NCBI RefSeq assembly: GCF_000732535.1
Contig: NZ_APNK01000002.1
Span: 124,001-188,000, forward strand
Length of the DNA stretch: 64,000 nt
DNA from: Salinisphaera hydrothermalis C41B8
GTDB lineage: Bacteria; Pseudomonadota; Gammaproteobacteria; Nevskiales; Salinisphaeraceae
Direction: 5' to 3'
Positions 43,623-51,789 of this stretch are shown here, in pieces. Position 1 is the stretch's first letter. Each line of letters starts with the position of its first letter. A model generated the notes under the pieces. It saw nothing but the letters and a program-made list of their open reading frames with translations. It did not search any database and was not told the DNA's origin. Made by a program: the position numbers and the translations under genes.

Positions 43623-45542
43623 ATGACTGCTGACTTGTCGTCCGCCTTGCCGACGGTAATCGCCGGGCCAATCCTTCGGCGCGTGACGTCCGATCGCATC
43701 GCGCTATGGCTGGTCACGAGCCGGCGGGTATCGCTCTCGCTCGAGCTGTTTCTGGCTAACGCGGAACCGACGCGCATTCAACTGACCGACGATGATCGGA
43801 CGATCGCGATCGGCGAGCGCGCCTTCGTACATCTCATCGATGTCGATCTGATCGCAGCCCGTGTCGCGCCGCTGCCGTTCGACGTGCCGATCGGCTACGA
43901 CCTGTGGTGTGACGGCGAGCCACAGAGCGTGGCACAGATCGAGTCGGGGTTGTGTTTCGACGGCGAGCCGCATCCGCGATTCGTGCTCCGGCGTCGGCTC
44001 ACGCATCTCTTACATGGTTCCTGCCGGCGCCCGCACCACGACTCGCGCGATGGCATGGCACGGGCCGAGGCCTGGTTGGGGCAGCGGCGCGACGATCCGG
44101 ACGCCTGGCCAAGCCAACTGCTGCTGACCGGCGACCAGATCTACGCGGACGACGTGGCCGGCCCATTGCTGGCGGCCATCCATGCCACGATCGATCGTTT
44201 GGGGCTGTGGCCGGAAACACTGGAGGGCGCCACGGTCGCCGACAGCGCGGCGCTTTATGTCAGTCCGCATAGCTATTACGAACGCGACCAGCTGTTGCCC
44301 AAGGAGCGGGCCAATCGGGCACTGCGGGATCGTTTTTTCGGCGGCACGCGCAAGCCGGTGTTCACATCGGCCTGTTCGGGTAACCACCTGATCACCTTCG
44401 CCGAAATGATGGCGATGTATCTGCTGACCTGGTCGGATACGCTGTGGCGCGATCTCGTGGTGCCACCCCCGGCACTGTCCGACGCGCACGCCGAGCGCTA
44501 TCGCGACGAGCAGCGGATCATTGAGGCGTTCGTGGCCGAGCTGCCCGCGGCACGCCGGCTTCTGGCCAACGTGCCCACGTCGATGATCTTCGACGATCAC
44601 GACATCACCGACGACTGGAACCTGACCGCGGCCTGGGAAGATTCGGCCTATGGCCACCCGTTTTCGCGGCGCATCATCGGTAATGCGCTGATGGCCTACA
44701 CGCTGTGTCAGGGCTGGTTGAATACGCCGGGCGTCTTCGCCGAACATCTGGCGGGGCCGCTGAGCGAGTTCGCCGCCGACCCGACCGCGGCCCATCAGAA
44801 CCGTCTGATCGATGCGCTGCTGGGTTTCGATCGCTGGCACTACACACTCGATACCGAGCCGCCGATCCTGGTGCTGGATACGCGAATGCATCGCTGGCGT
44901 CGCACGCACAAGACGGGTAAGCCGTCCGGTCTGATGGACTGGGAATCGTTGACCGCCATGCAGAACGAGCTGATGGATCGGTCGGCCGCGGTGATCGTGT
45001 CGGCCGCGCCCGTTTTCGGAGTCAAACTGATCGAAAACGTGCAGCGGGTGTTCACCTGGTTCGGCAAGCCGTTGATGGTGGATGCCGAGAACTGGATGGC
45101 CCATCGCGGTGCCGCGGTGGCGATGCTGCAGATCCTGAGTCATCGCAGAACGCCCGAGAACTTCACCATTCTGTCCGGCGACGTGCATTATTCGTTCGTT
45201 TACGAGGTACGGTTGCGTCATGTCCGCACCCATCAGCGGATCTGGCAGATCGTGTCTTCCGGTATAAAAAACGAGTTTCCCGCCCGCCTGCTACGCTGGT
45301 TCGATCGTCTCAACCGCTGGCTGTATTCGCCGCGCTCGCCGCTCAACTGGTTTACCAAGCGCCGCCGTCTGCGCGTGTCGCCGCGTCACCCGCGGACGGT
45401 CGGCTCGCACCGGCGACTGGTCAATCAGGCCGGCATGGGGTATGTACGATTCAACGAGGACGGCGAGCCGGTCGCCATTGTCCAGCTCGGAGCCGATCAT
45501 CAGGACACATGTTTCGACGAAACCGCCGACCTGGAAACCTGA
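43623..45542 (+). CDS. PhoD-like metallophosphatase
   Basis: A 639-residue PhoD/alkaline phosphatase D-type phosphoesterase. Metal-site blocks are LLHGSCRRPH, LLTGDQIYADDVAG, MIFDDHDITDDWN and ILSGDVHYSFVYEV, in the order of the calcineurin-like PhoD fold. There is no signal peptide or Tat motif, unlike secreted PhoD enzymes, so it is probably cytoplasmic. A basic insert near the C-terminus (about 555-590) may bind membrane or nucleic acid. No Pho box was seen upstream. Start is the ATG at 43623; a GTG just before is equivalent. Confidence 0.85.
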   Translation: MTADLSSALPTVIAGPILRRVTSDRIALWLVTSRRVSLSLELFLANAEPTRIQLTDDDRTIAIGERAFVHLIDVDLIAARVAPLPFDVPIGYDLWCDGEPQSVAQIESGLCFDGEPHPRFVLRRRLTHLLHGSCRRPHHDSRDGMARAEAWLGQRRDDPDAWPSQLLLTGDQIYADDVAGPLLAAIHATIDRLGLWPETLEGATVADSAALYVSPHSYYERDQLLPKERANRALRDRFFGGTRKPVFTSACSGNHLITFAEMMAMYLLTWSDTLWRDLVVPPPALSDAHAERYRDEQRIIEAFVAELPAARRLLANVPTSMIFDDHDITDDWNLTAAWEDSAYGHPFSRRIIGNALMAYTLCQGWLNTPGVFAEHLAGPLSEFAADPTAAHQNRLIDALLGFDRWHYTLDTEPPILVLDTRMHRWRRTHKTGKPSGLMDWESLTAMQNELMDRSAAVIVSAAPVFGVKLIENVQRVFTWFGKPLMVDAENWMAHRGAAVAMLQILSHRRTPENFTILSGDVHYSFVYEVRLRHVRTHQRIWQIVSSGIKNEFPARLLRWFDRLNRWLYSPRSPLNWFTKRRRLRVSPRHPRTVGSHRRLVNQAGMGYVRFNEDGEPVAIVQLGADHQDTCFDETADLET

Positions 45543-45604
45543 GGCGTAGGCCGTGCCGGGCCCATTCTCAACCCACGCAAACCGATAACCCACAAGAGAG
45601 CGCT

Positions 45605-46066
45605 ATGTTCAAACGATTCATTACAGCCGGGCGGCGCGCCGTCATGGTCGGGGGCACGAGCCTTATGCTTGTCGCGACGGCCCAGGCGACCGGATTGACC
45701 AGTGCCGATACCAACCAGGATGGCAAGATCAGCCGGGCCGAAGCCAACGCCGCGCAAGACCGGGCCTTCACAAAACTCGATACCAACGGCGACGGCACGG
45801 TCGATGAAAAAGAGTTCGATGCTGGCCAGCCGGGCCTGCCTGCGGATGCCACCGAACAGGATAAGCAGCGTCGCCATCAGGTGATCGCCAGCTGGTTCAA
45901 GCATATGGATGCCAACGGCGACGGCAAGATCTCGCGCAGCGAATATCGCAAGGCGTTGCAACCGTACTTCGACCGCCTCGATACCAACGGCGATGGCTAT
46001 ATCTCGAAGGACGAGCTCCGTGCGGCCTTCGGCAACCGCGGCAATGACGGCGGCGCCAAACAATAG
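45605..46066 (+). CDS. Secreted EF-hand calcium-binding protein
   Basis: A 153-residue protein with a signal peptide (about 28 residues, ending ATAQA) and four canonical EF-hand loops: DTNQDGKISRAE, DTNGDGTVDEKE, DANGDGKISRSE and DTNGDGYISKDE. Each has Asp at 1, Asp/Asn at 3, Asp/Gly at 5-6 and Glu at 12. It should act as a periplasmic calcium buffer or sensor. The start at 45605 follows AAGAGAGCGCT. It has no obvious link to its neighbours. Confidence 0.9.
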   Translation: MFKRFITAGRRAVMVGGTSLMLVATAQATGLTSADTNQDGKISRAEANAAQDRAFTKLDTNGDGTVDEKEFDAGQPGLPADATEQDKQRRHQVIASWFKHMDANGDGKISRSEYRKALQPYFDRLDTNGDGYISKDELRAAFGNRGNDGGAKQ

Positions 46067-46087
46067 CGCCCCCAGCTCGTTCCCGGT

Positions 46088-47125
46088 TCAGACGGCCGCC
46101 GTGAGTCGGGCGCGTAAATCGTTGGCGGCGTGGGTCAGGGCCTCATTGGCTCGCTCGACGCCGCCAGCGAAATTGGCAAAGCCGTGCAGCAAGCCGGTCT
46201 CGCGCCGGCACACGGTATCGACGCCCGCCGTCTTGAGTGCGGCGGCATAGGCCTCGCCTTCGTCGCGCAGGGGGTCGAACCCGGCCGTAATCACGATGGC
46301 GGGCGCGGCCCCGGCCAGTTCCCCGTACAACGGCGACACCATCGGGTCGCGCTTATCGCAGCCGGCTGGCAGATAGCGTTCCTCGAACCAATCCATCGAG
46401 GCTTTTTCCAGGAAAAAGCCCTCGGCCAGTCGATCCTTCGAGGGCTTATCTTCGGCGAAGTCGACCACCGGATAGAACAATAGCTGAGCGCAGGGCGGTT
46501 TGGCATCGCCTTTGGCTTGTTGTGCCACCACCGCGGCGAGATTGGCGCCCGCGCTGTCCCCGGCGACCGCAATCTGCCGGGCATCCAGCCCAAGATTATC
46601 GGCCCGGTTCACGATATCGCGAAAAGCCGCGATCGCGTCGCGCGGCGCTGCCGGCGCCCCGTGTTCGGGTGCGCGGCGATAATCCACCGCGATCACGGTC
46701 GCCCGCGTGCGATCGGCAAGCGCGCGACAGACGCCGTCGTGGGATTCCAGATCGCCGAGCACGAAACCGCCCCCGTGGTAGAACAGGATCGCCGCGCCAT
46801 CGGCGCCCTCTGGCCGATACGCCCGCGCGGCAAGCGCGCCCTCGGCGCCGGCGACGACCAGATCGCGTACCGCGATGGGCCCGCGCGCCCGCGGCGCGAG
46901 AGTGCGCGATTGCGCGACCATCTGGCGTCGTTGTTGCTCGACATCGCCGCCGCCGAGCCGTACACCCCGCATCCGCATGATTTTGAGCAGCAGCTGGCAT
47001 TGCACATCGAGTGTCTGGCCGTCGCGAACGACCGGCTTGCCGGCCATCAAACGTAACAGCGCGGCCGGCAGGGCGAGCATGCCGCGTGCGGCACCGGCTT
47101 CGAAAGACTCATGCAGACGGGCCAT
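46088..47125 (-). CDS. HSL-family alpha/beta hydrolase (esterase)
   Basis: A 345-residue lipase/esterase of the hormone-sensitive-lipase group. The oxyanion motif is YHGGGFVLG, the nucleophile is in GDSAGANLA, and later Asp (ITAGFDPLRDEG) and His (GLLHGFANF) complete the triad. An N-terminal cap region precedes it. Substrate range (short acyl esters) is typical of the family. It converges with the EF-hand gene, 21 bp apart. Confidence 0.93.
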   Translation of the reverse strand: MARLHESFEAGAARGMLALPAALLRLMAGKPVVRDGQTLDVQCQLLLKIMRMRGVRLGGGDVEQQRRQMVAQSRTLAPRARGPIAVRDLVVAGAEGALAARAYRPEGADGAAILFYHGGGFVLGDLESHDGVCRALADRTRATVIAVDYRRAPEHGAPAAPRDAIAAFRDIVNRADNLGLDARQIAVAGDSAGANLAAVVAQQAKGDAKPPCAQLLFYPVVDFAEDKPSKDRLAEGFFLEKASMDWFEERYLPAGCDKRDPMVSPLYGELAGAAPAIVITAGFDPLRDEGEAYAAALKTAGVDTVCRRETGLLHGFANFAGGVERANEALTHAANDLRARLTAAV

Positions 47126-47378
47126 GACGGGCTCGTTTCGTTTTTAAACCACGGGGCCACTCTAGGGTTTGTGACGCCGTGGTGCGAGCCCACGGCCTCT
47201 TTTGGAAACGATTTCTTATCAAAATCGGGCTGGGCCAATAGGCGGGGCCGACGCTTTTGGCCGCCGCCATCCAACAAGGCGCATCGTCCGCTGGACGGGA
47301 TCGGCACAACGCGGCCGCCGTTTGCGGCCGGTGTGCGAGCAGCGTCGTCAAAAAGCCAGGGCAGGCAAAAGGTCCCGG

Positions 47379-47744
47379 TCAGCGCCGAAAGCCGCAGTCC
47401 TGTGTGAACCAGACGATATCCAACTCGGCTAGCGGCGCGCGCAGCTTGGCCAGCTCGGGTTCCGGGCCATGCATTTCCATGCGGGTGACCTTGGCCACTT
47501 GCTGAGCGCGCGCGAACAGTTCGCCGACGTTGTCCAGATGGGCGAGAAACGCGTCGCCGTCGGCGTAGCCTTCTCGGCACAGCGCCTGGTTACCGTGGAA
47601 ACAGAACCCGTAGTAGAGACAGCCGGGCTCATTCTTGGTGGCGGCAACGAATTCATCGACCAGGCCGCGAAATTCGTCCATGCGTTCGGGCGGGATCTCG
47701 AAATAGGGAGAAAAAGAGACGCCGGTATCCTGGAGTTCGGCCAT
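47379..47744 (-). CDS. Antibiotic-biosynthesis-monooxygenase (ABM) domain protein
   Basis: A 121-residue dimeric alpha-beta barrel protein of the ABM/YgiN type, with the core FVAATKNEPGCLYYGFCFHGNQALCREGYADGDAFLAHLDNVGELF. YgiN-like members are quinol monooxygenases; others are heme-degrading, and key residues do not separate them here. The start at 47744 (MAELQD) fits the fold. The 250-bp gap to the upstream esterase gene (47126-47378) shows nothing recognisable. Confidence 0.85.
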   Translation of the reverse strand: MAELQDTGVSFSPYFEIPPERMDEFRGLVDEFVAATKNEPGCLYYGFCFHGNQALCREGYADGDAFLAHLDNVGELFARAQQVAKVTRMEMHGPEPELAKLRAPLAELDIVWFTQDCGFRR

Positions 47745-47815
47745 GAGAAGCACCGTTTGGGTCGGGAATCCACTGTATAACCGGTGGCGCGCCGGCGCCA
47801 TGGATGACGCGGCGA

Positions 47816-48136
47816 TCAGACAGGCCCGTCGCCGTCGTCCCAGCCGTAGCGTGTCAGATCGACGCGCCCGGCGATGAATACCACGCCTTCCTCGATCAAG
47901 CGCCGACGCTGGGTAAGAGCCGAGGTACTGTCGGGCGGCAAGGATATACGGCCCTGGGCGTTGATCACTCGATGCCAAGGCAAGCCGGGCGGGCAACGAT
48001 GCATGGCATAGCCGATCTGGCGTGCCGCCCGCGGACGACCTACGAGCCGGGCGATCTGACCGTAGGTGGCAACCCGGCCGAGCGGGATACGGCGGACGAC
48101 GGCAAAGATACGCTCATGCGACAGCGGCGACGACAT
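47816..48136 (-). CDS. Alkyltransferase-like (ATL) DNA repair protein
   Basis: A 106-residue MGMT-family DNA-binding protein. It has RVATYGQIARLVGRPRAARQIG and LPWHRVINAQGRI, in which Trp replaces the alkyl-accepting Cys of PCHRV. ATL proteins cannot transfer alkyl groups but flag O6-alkylguanine to nucleotide-excision repair. Length matches ATLs (about 100-110). It is divergent from the aldo/keto reductase. Confidence 0.93.
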   Translation of the reverse strand: MSSPLSHERIFAVVRRIPLGRVATYGQIARLVGRPRAARQIGYAMHRCPPGLPWHRVINAQGRISLPPDSTSALTQRRRLIEEGVVFIAGRVDLTRYGWDDGDGPV

Positions 48137-48217
48137 GGGGGGATAATGCCAGAACGAACGGATGTCGGTTCAAGCTGGGGCCGCGTCGCGGGGTCGCGCG
48201 AAATCCCATCAGGCTCT

Positions 48218-49060
48218 ATGGTGCACGACATGAAATACTTGACCTTATCCGGCGGCGAAGCCGTACCGGCGCTCGGCCAGGGCACCTGGTACATGGGCGA
48301 CGACCCGGCCGCGCGCGACGCCGAAATCGAGGCGCTGCTTACGGGTATCGACCACGGTTTGGCGTTGATCGACACGGCTGAAATGTACGGCCAGGGCCGT
48401 TCCGAGCGCCTGGTGGGCGAAGCCATAGCGGGCCGGCGTGAGGACGTGTTCCTGGTCAGCAAGGTGCTGCCGTCCAATGCGCGTTTCGAGGCGACGATCG
48501 CCGCTTGCGAGGCGAGCCTGAAGCGTCTCGGTACCGATCGGCTTGATCTGTATCTGTTGCACTGGCAGGGCAGCGTGCCGTACGAAGACACCATCCGTGC
48601 CTTCGAACGCCTCAAGGCGGACGGCAAGATCCGACATTACGGCGTAAGTAATCTCGATCTCGTTGAGACGCAGGCCTTCGCCCGGGCCGGCGGTCGCGGG
48701 ATGCAGGTCAATCAGCTGCTCTACAATTTGAACCAGCGCGGCATCGAATGGGATCTGTTGCCCTGGCTTCAGCAAGCCGGGATCGTCACCATGGCCTACT
48801 CACCGTTCGACGGCGGCGCGTTGACCGCCAACGGCGCGCTCCGGCGTTTTGCCGAAGCGCGCGGTATGACATCCGGGCAGGTTGCCTTGGCGTGGTTGCT
48901 CCATCGAAGCCTGGTCCTGCCCATTCCCAAAGCGGCCCATGCAGCGCGGGTGAAGGAAAATGCCGCGGCCATGGATATCGAGTTCGGGCCGGATGATCTC
49001 GCCGAGCTGGATGCGCTGTTCCAGCCTCCCAGCGGGCCAGAGCCGCTTGCTATCTATTGA
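48218..49060 (+). CDS. Aldo/keto reductase
   Basis: NADPH-dependent carbonyl reductase of 280 residues. The catalytic tetrad is visible as Asp and Tyr in IDTAEMYG, Lys in LVSKVLP, and His in LYLLHWQG. The start at 48218 has CAGG upstream; an ATG four codons later is equally possible. Substrate unknown. A hairpin between it and kup probably ends both transcripts. Confidence 0.92.
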   Translation: MVHDMKYLTLSGGEAVPALGQGTWYMGDDPAARDAEIEALLTGIDHGLALIDTAEMYGQGRSERLVGEAIAGRREDVFLVSKVLPSNARFEATIAACEASLKRLGTDRLDLYLLHWQGSVPYEDTIRAFERLKADGKIRHYGVSNLDLVETQAFARAGGRGMQVNQLLYNLNQRGIEWDLLPWLQQAGIVTMAYSPFDGGALTANGALRRFAEARGMTSGQVALAWLLHRSLVLPIPKAAHAARVKENAAAMDIEFGPDDLAELDALFQPPSGPEPLAIY

Positions 49061-49073
49061 TCCGGCCAAATGA

Positions 49074-49097
49074 GCCCGGCGCATTCCGGCGCCGGGC
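49074..49097. terminator. Bidirectional hairpin between AKR gene and kup
   Basis: GCCCGGCGC (49074-49082) pairs with GCGCCGGGC (49089-49097) around a 6-nt loop; outer TCCGGC/GCCGGA extends it. Short of T residues, so only a moderate terminator. Confidence 0.55.
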
Positions 49098-49106
49098 CCG
49101 CCGGAT

Positions 49107-51155
49107 TTATAACTCGACCCGAAGTCCGAACTCGATGACGCGATCGGGCGGCACCCGGTAGTAAGAGGTCGGCTGGATCGCGTTGCGCGACATGAACGCG
49201 AACAGCTTCTCGCGCCAGAGCATCATGCCGGGCACTTCGTCGGTGGGGATGATGGTGGCGCGGCCGATGTAATAAGTGGCCTTGTCGGTATCGAAATCCA
49301 GTCCGAACTGTTCGCACAGGCGTACCGCGACCGGCACGTTCGGATTCTGCATGAAGCCGTAGCGCGCGAACACGCGATAAACGCCCTGGCCGAGATCGTC
49401 GATCTCGAGGCGGTCAGCGGCCGGGATGCGAGGTACGTCCTCGGTCTGGACCGTCAGCAGCAGCACGTGCTCGTGCAGGACCTGATTGTGCTCCAGATGG
49501 TGTAGCAACATCGGGGGCGTGCCCGCGTCACTGCCGGTCAGAAAGATCGCGGTGCCCTTGACGCGCACGATGTCGTCAGTGGCCAGCTCGTGCATGAATT
49601 CATCAAGCGGCAGCGGCTCGTCTTCGACCAGCCGCTCGCGCAACAGCTGTCGTCCGCGCCACCAGGTCGACATCAGGGTATAGACCAGGATTGCGGTCGC
49701 GACGGGGAACCAGCCACCGTGCGGAATCTTGAGCATGTTGGCGCCGAAGAACGGAAGGTCCACGGCGAGAAAACCGAGGGTGAGCGGCAGCGCGATCCAG
49801 AGCGGCCATTTCCAGCGCTCGCGCATGATGAAGAACGCCAGGCAGGTGGTGATGGTCATCGCGAAGGAGATGCCGACACCGTAGGCCCAGGCCAAATTCG
49901 TGGAGGTGCGAAAACCCAGCACGAGGCCGATCGTGGCCAGCATGAGCAGCCAGTTGAGCGTCGGCACGTAGATCTGGCCGTATTCCTCGGACGAGGTCTG
50001 GAACAGGCGCATCGGCGGCAGCTGCCCGAGCTGCACGGCTTGGCGCGTGAGCGAGAATGCGCCCGAAATGACGGCCTGCGAAGCGATGACGGTGGCCGCG
50101 GTCGCGAGCACGACCAGTGGGTAGAGTGCCCAACCCGGCGCCAATTCGTAGAACGGCTGGTTGGCGGACGCCCCCTGCCCATGAATAAGCATGGCGCCCT
50201 GGCCGTAGTAATTGAGTAGCAGGGCGGGCAGCACCAGACCGAACCAGGCGATCTGGATCGGGCGGCGCCCGAAATGCCCCATGTCGGCGTACATCGCCTC
50301 GCCACCGGTGACCACGAGGAAGACCGCGCCGAGTACGACGAACCCGGTCCAGTGATTGCGGACGAAAAACGCCACCGCGTGTTCCGGATTGATTGCGGCC
50401 AGCACGCCGGGCTCGTGCACGATCCCGTAGATGCCTAACGTCGCCAGGGTGACGAACCAAAGAATCATGACCGGGCCAAAGAACTTGCCGACGGTTTCGG
50501 TGCCGCGGCTCTGGATTGCGAATAGCCCGATCAGGATCGCGATGGTGATGGGGATCACGTACGGCTTGAAGATCGAAGTCGCGACGTTGAGGCCTTCCAC
50601 GGCGCTCGAGACCGAGATCGCCGGCGTCAGCATGAAGCTGCCGTAGAGCAGGGCGCTGCCGAAGACGCCGAGTTTGAGCAGTAGGCCCGAGTAGCGCCCG
50701 GCATCGCGTCGCCAGGGGTTTAGCAGGGCAACCAGCGCCAGCATGCCCCCCTCGCCATTGTTGTTGGCCCGGGTGACGAACATCATGTACTTGGTCGACA
50801 CCACCAGAATCAGCGCCCAGAAGATCAACGACAGAATGCCGATGATGTTGACGTCGGTGGGCGCGAGATGGCTCGATCCCTTGAAACATTCCCGCAGCGC
50901 ATAGAGCGGGCTGGTGCCGATATCGCCGTAGGATACGCCAAGCGCTCCGAGGGAAAGCGCCAGCAGCCGACGGGGGCCGATCGATTTCTCTTCTTTCTCG
51001 CTGCTCTCGGCATGCTTCTCGGGCGAATGCGCCTGAGCGATCTGTTCCTGCTCGTTTTTCTTCGAGACGTTTTGCTCGTTCTGTTGTTCTTCCTCGGACT
51101 CGTGTTCGGCGTTTTCCCGGGGCGTGTCGTCCTGGTCGGACGGATCATGTGTCAT
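49107..51155 (-). CDS. kup: Low-affinity potassium transporter Kup
   Basis: KUP/HAK/KT family potassium importer, 682 residues, 12 membrane helices and a cytoplasmic C-terminal domain. The first helix has GALGVSYGDIGTSPLYALRECF. The start at 51155 (MTHDPSDQ) is chosen because the in-frame start 51 bp upstream lacks support. It adds a very acidic, Gln/Glu/Asp/Lys-rich N-terminal tail of about 60 residues that E. coli Kup lacks. Potassium uptake suits an osmotolerant lifestyle. Confidence 0.94.
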   Translation of the reverse strand: MTHDPSDQDDTPRENAEHESEEEQQNEQNVSKKNEQEQIAQAHSPEKHAESSEKEEKSIGPRRLLALSLGALGVSYGDIGTSPLYALRECFKGSSHLAPTDVNIIGILSLIFWALILVVSTKYMMFVTRANNNGEGGMLALVALLNPWRRDAGRYSGLLLKLGVFGSALLYGSFMLTPAISVSSAVEGLNVATSIFKPYVIPITIAILIGLFAIQSRGTETVGKFFGPVMILWFVTLATLGIYGIVHEPGVLAAINPEHAVAFFVRNHWTGFVVLGAVFLVVTGGEAMYADMGHFGRRPIQIAWFGLVLPALLLNYYGQGAMLIHGQGASANQPFYELAPGWALYPLVVLATAATVIASQAVISGAFSLTRQAVQLGQLPPMRLFQTSSEEYGQIYVPTLNWLLMLATIGLVLGFRTSTNLAWAYGVGISFAMTITTCLAFFIMRERWKWPLWIALPLTLGFLAVDLPFFGANMLKIPHGGWFPVATAILVYTLMSTWWRGRQLLRERLVEDEPLPLDEFMHELATDDIVRVKGTAIFLTGSDAGTPPMLLHHLEHNQVLHEHVLLLTVQTEDVPRIPAADRLEIDDLGQGVYRVFARYGFMQNPNVPVAVRLCEQFGLDFDTDKATYYIGRATIIPTDEVPGMMLWREKLFAFMSRNAIQPTSYYRVPPDRVIEFGLRVEL

Positions 51156-51318
51156 GCAGCGGAATCCTTGACGAATCGGGCGTGGCGCCATGGCGGCGAG
51201 TGCCACGCAACCGTGGTTACTGCCACGATACTATCCGAGGAACGAGCGGAATGAGAGTTGTGGCAACCACGCAGAGGGCGGTAATTACCCGGGTTGCCTG
51301 TCTCGGGGGTGAGCGAAT

Positions 51319-51789
51319 ATGAGTGAACGGGTCATCCGGGAGGCCGGCCGCGCCGATCTGCCAGACGTACTCGAACTGTATGCCCAGCCGTCGATGGACG
51401 ACGAAATCGTGTTGCCGCTGGCCGAGGCCGAGCTTGTGTTCGAGCGTATGCAGCGTTATCCGGATTATCGACTCTATGTCGCAGAGCACGACGGCACGAT
51501 CGTCGGCACCTATGCGCTACTCGTGATGGATAACCTGGGGCACCGGGGGACGCCTTCGGCCGTGGTAGAAGACGTGGCTGTAGCGCCCGCGTGTCAAGGC
51601 CACGGTGTCGGCCGCGCGCTCATGGCCCACGCCGTCGATACGGCTCGTAGCAAGGGCTGCTACAAGCTGGTGTTGTCATCGAATCTCAAGCGCGACGCGG
51701 CGCATGCCTTCTACGAATCGCTGGGTTTCGAAAAGCACGGCTACAGCTACCGTATTCGGCTTGCCCACGACCCCAAGCACAATCAATGA
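51319..51789 (+). CDS. GNAT-family N-acetyltransferase
   Basis: A 156-residue acetyltransferase with the acetyl-CoA-binding loop VAVAPACQGHGVGRALMAHAV and the C-terminal LKRDAAHAFYESLGFEKHGYS motif. Substrate cannot be read from sequence. It converges with dnaE2 and overlaps its 3' end by 7 bp. Confidence 0.92.
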   Translation: MSERVIREAGRADLPDVLELYAQPSMDDEIVLPLAEAELVFERMQRYPDYRLYVAEHDGTIVGTYALLVMDNLGHRGTPSAVVEDVAVAPACQGHGVGRALMAHAVDTARSKGCYKLVLSSNLKRDAAHAFYESLGFEKHGYSYRIRLAHDPKHNQ

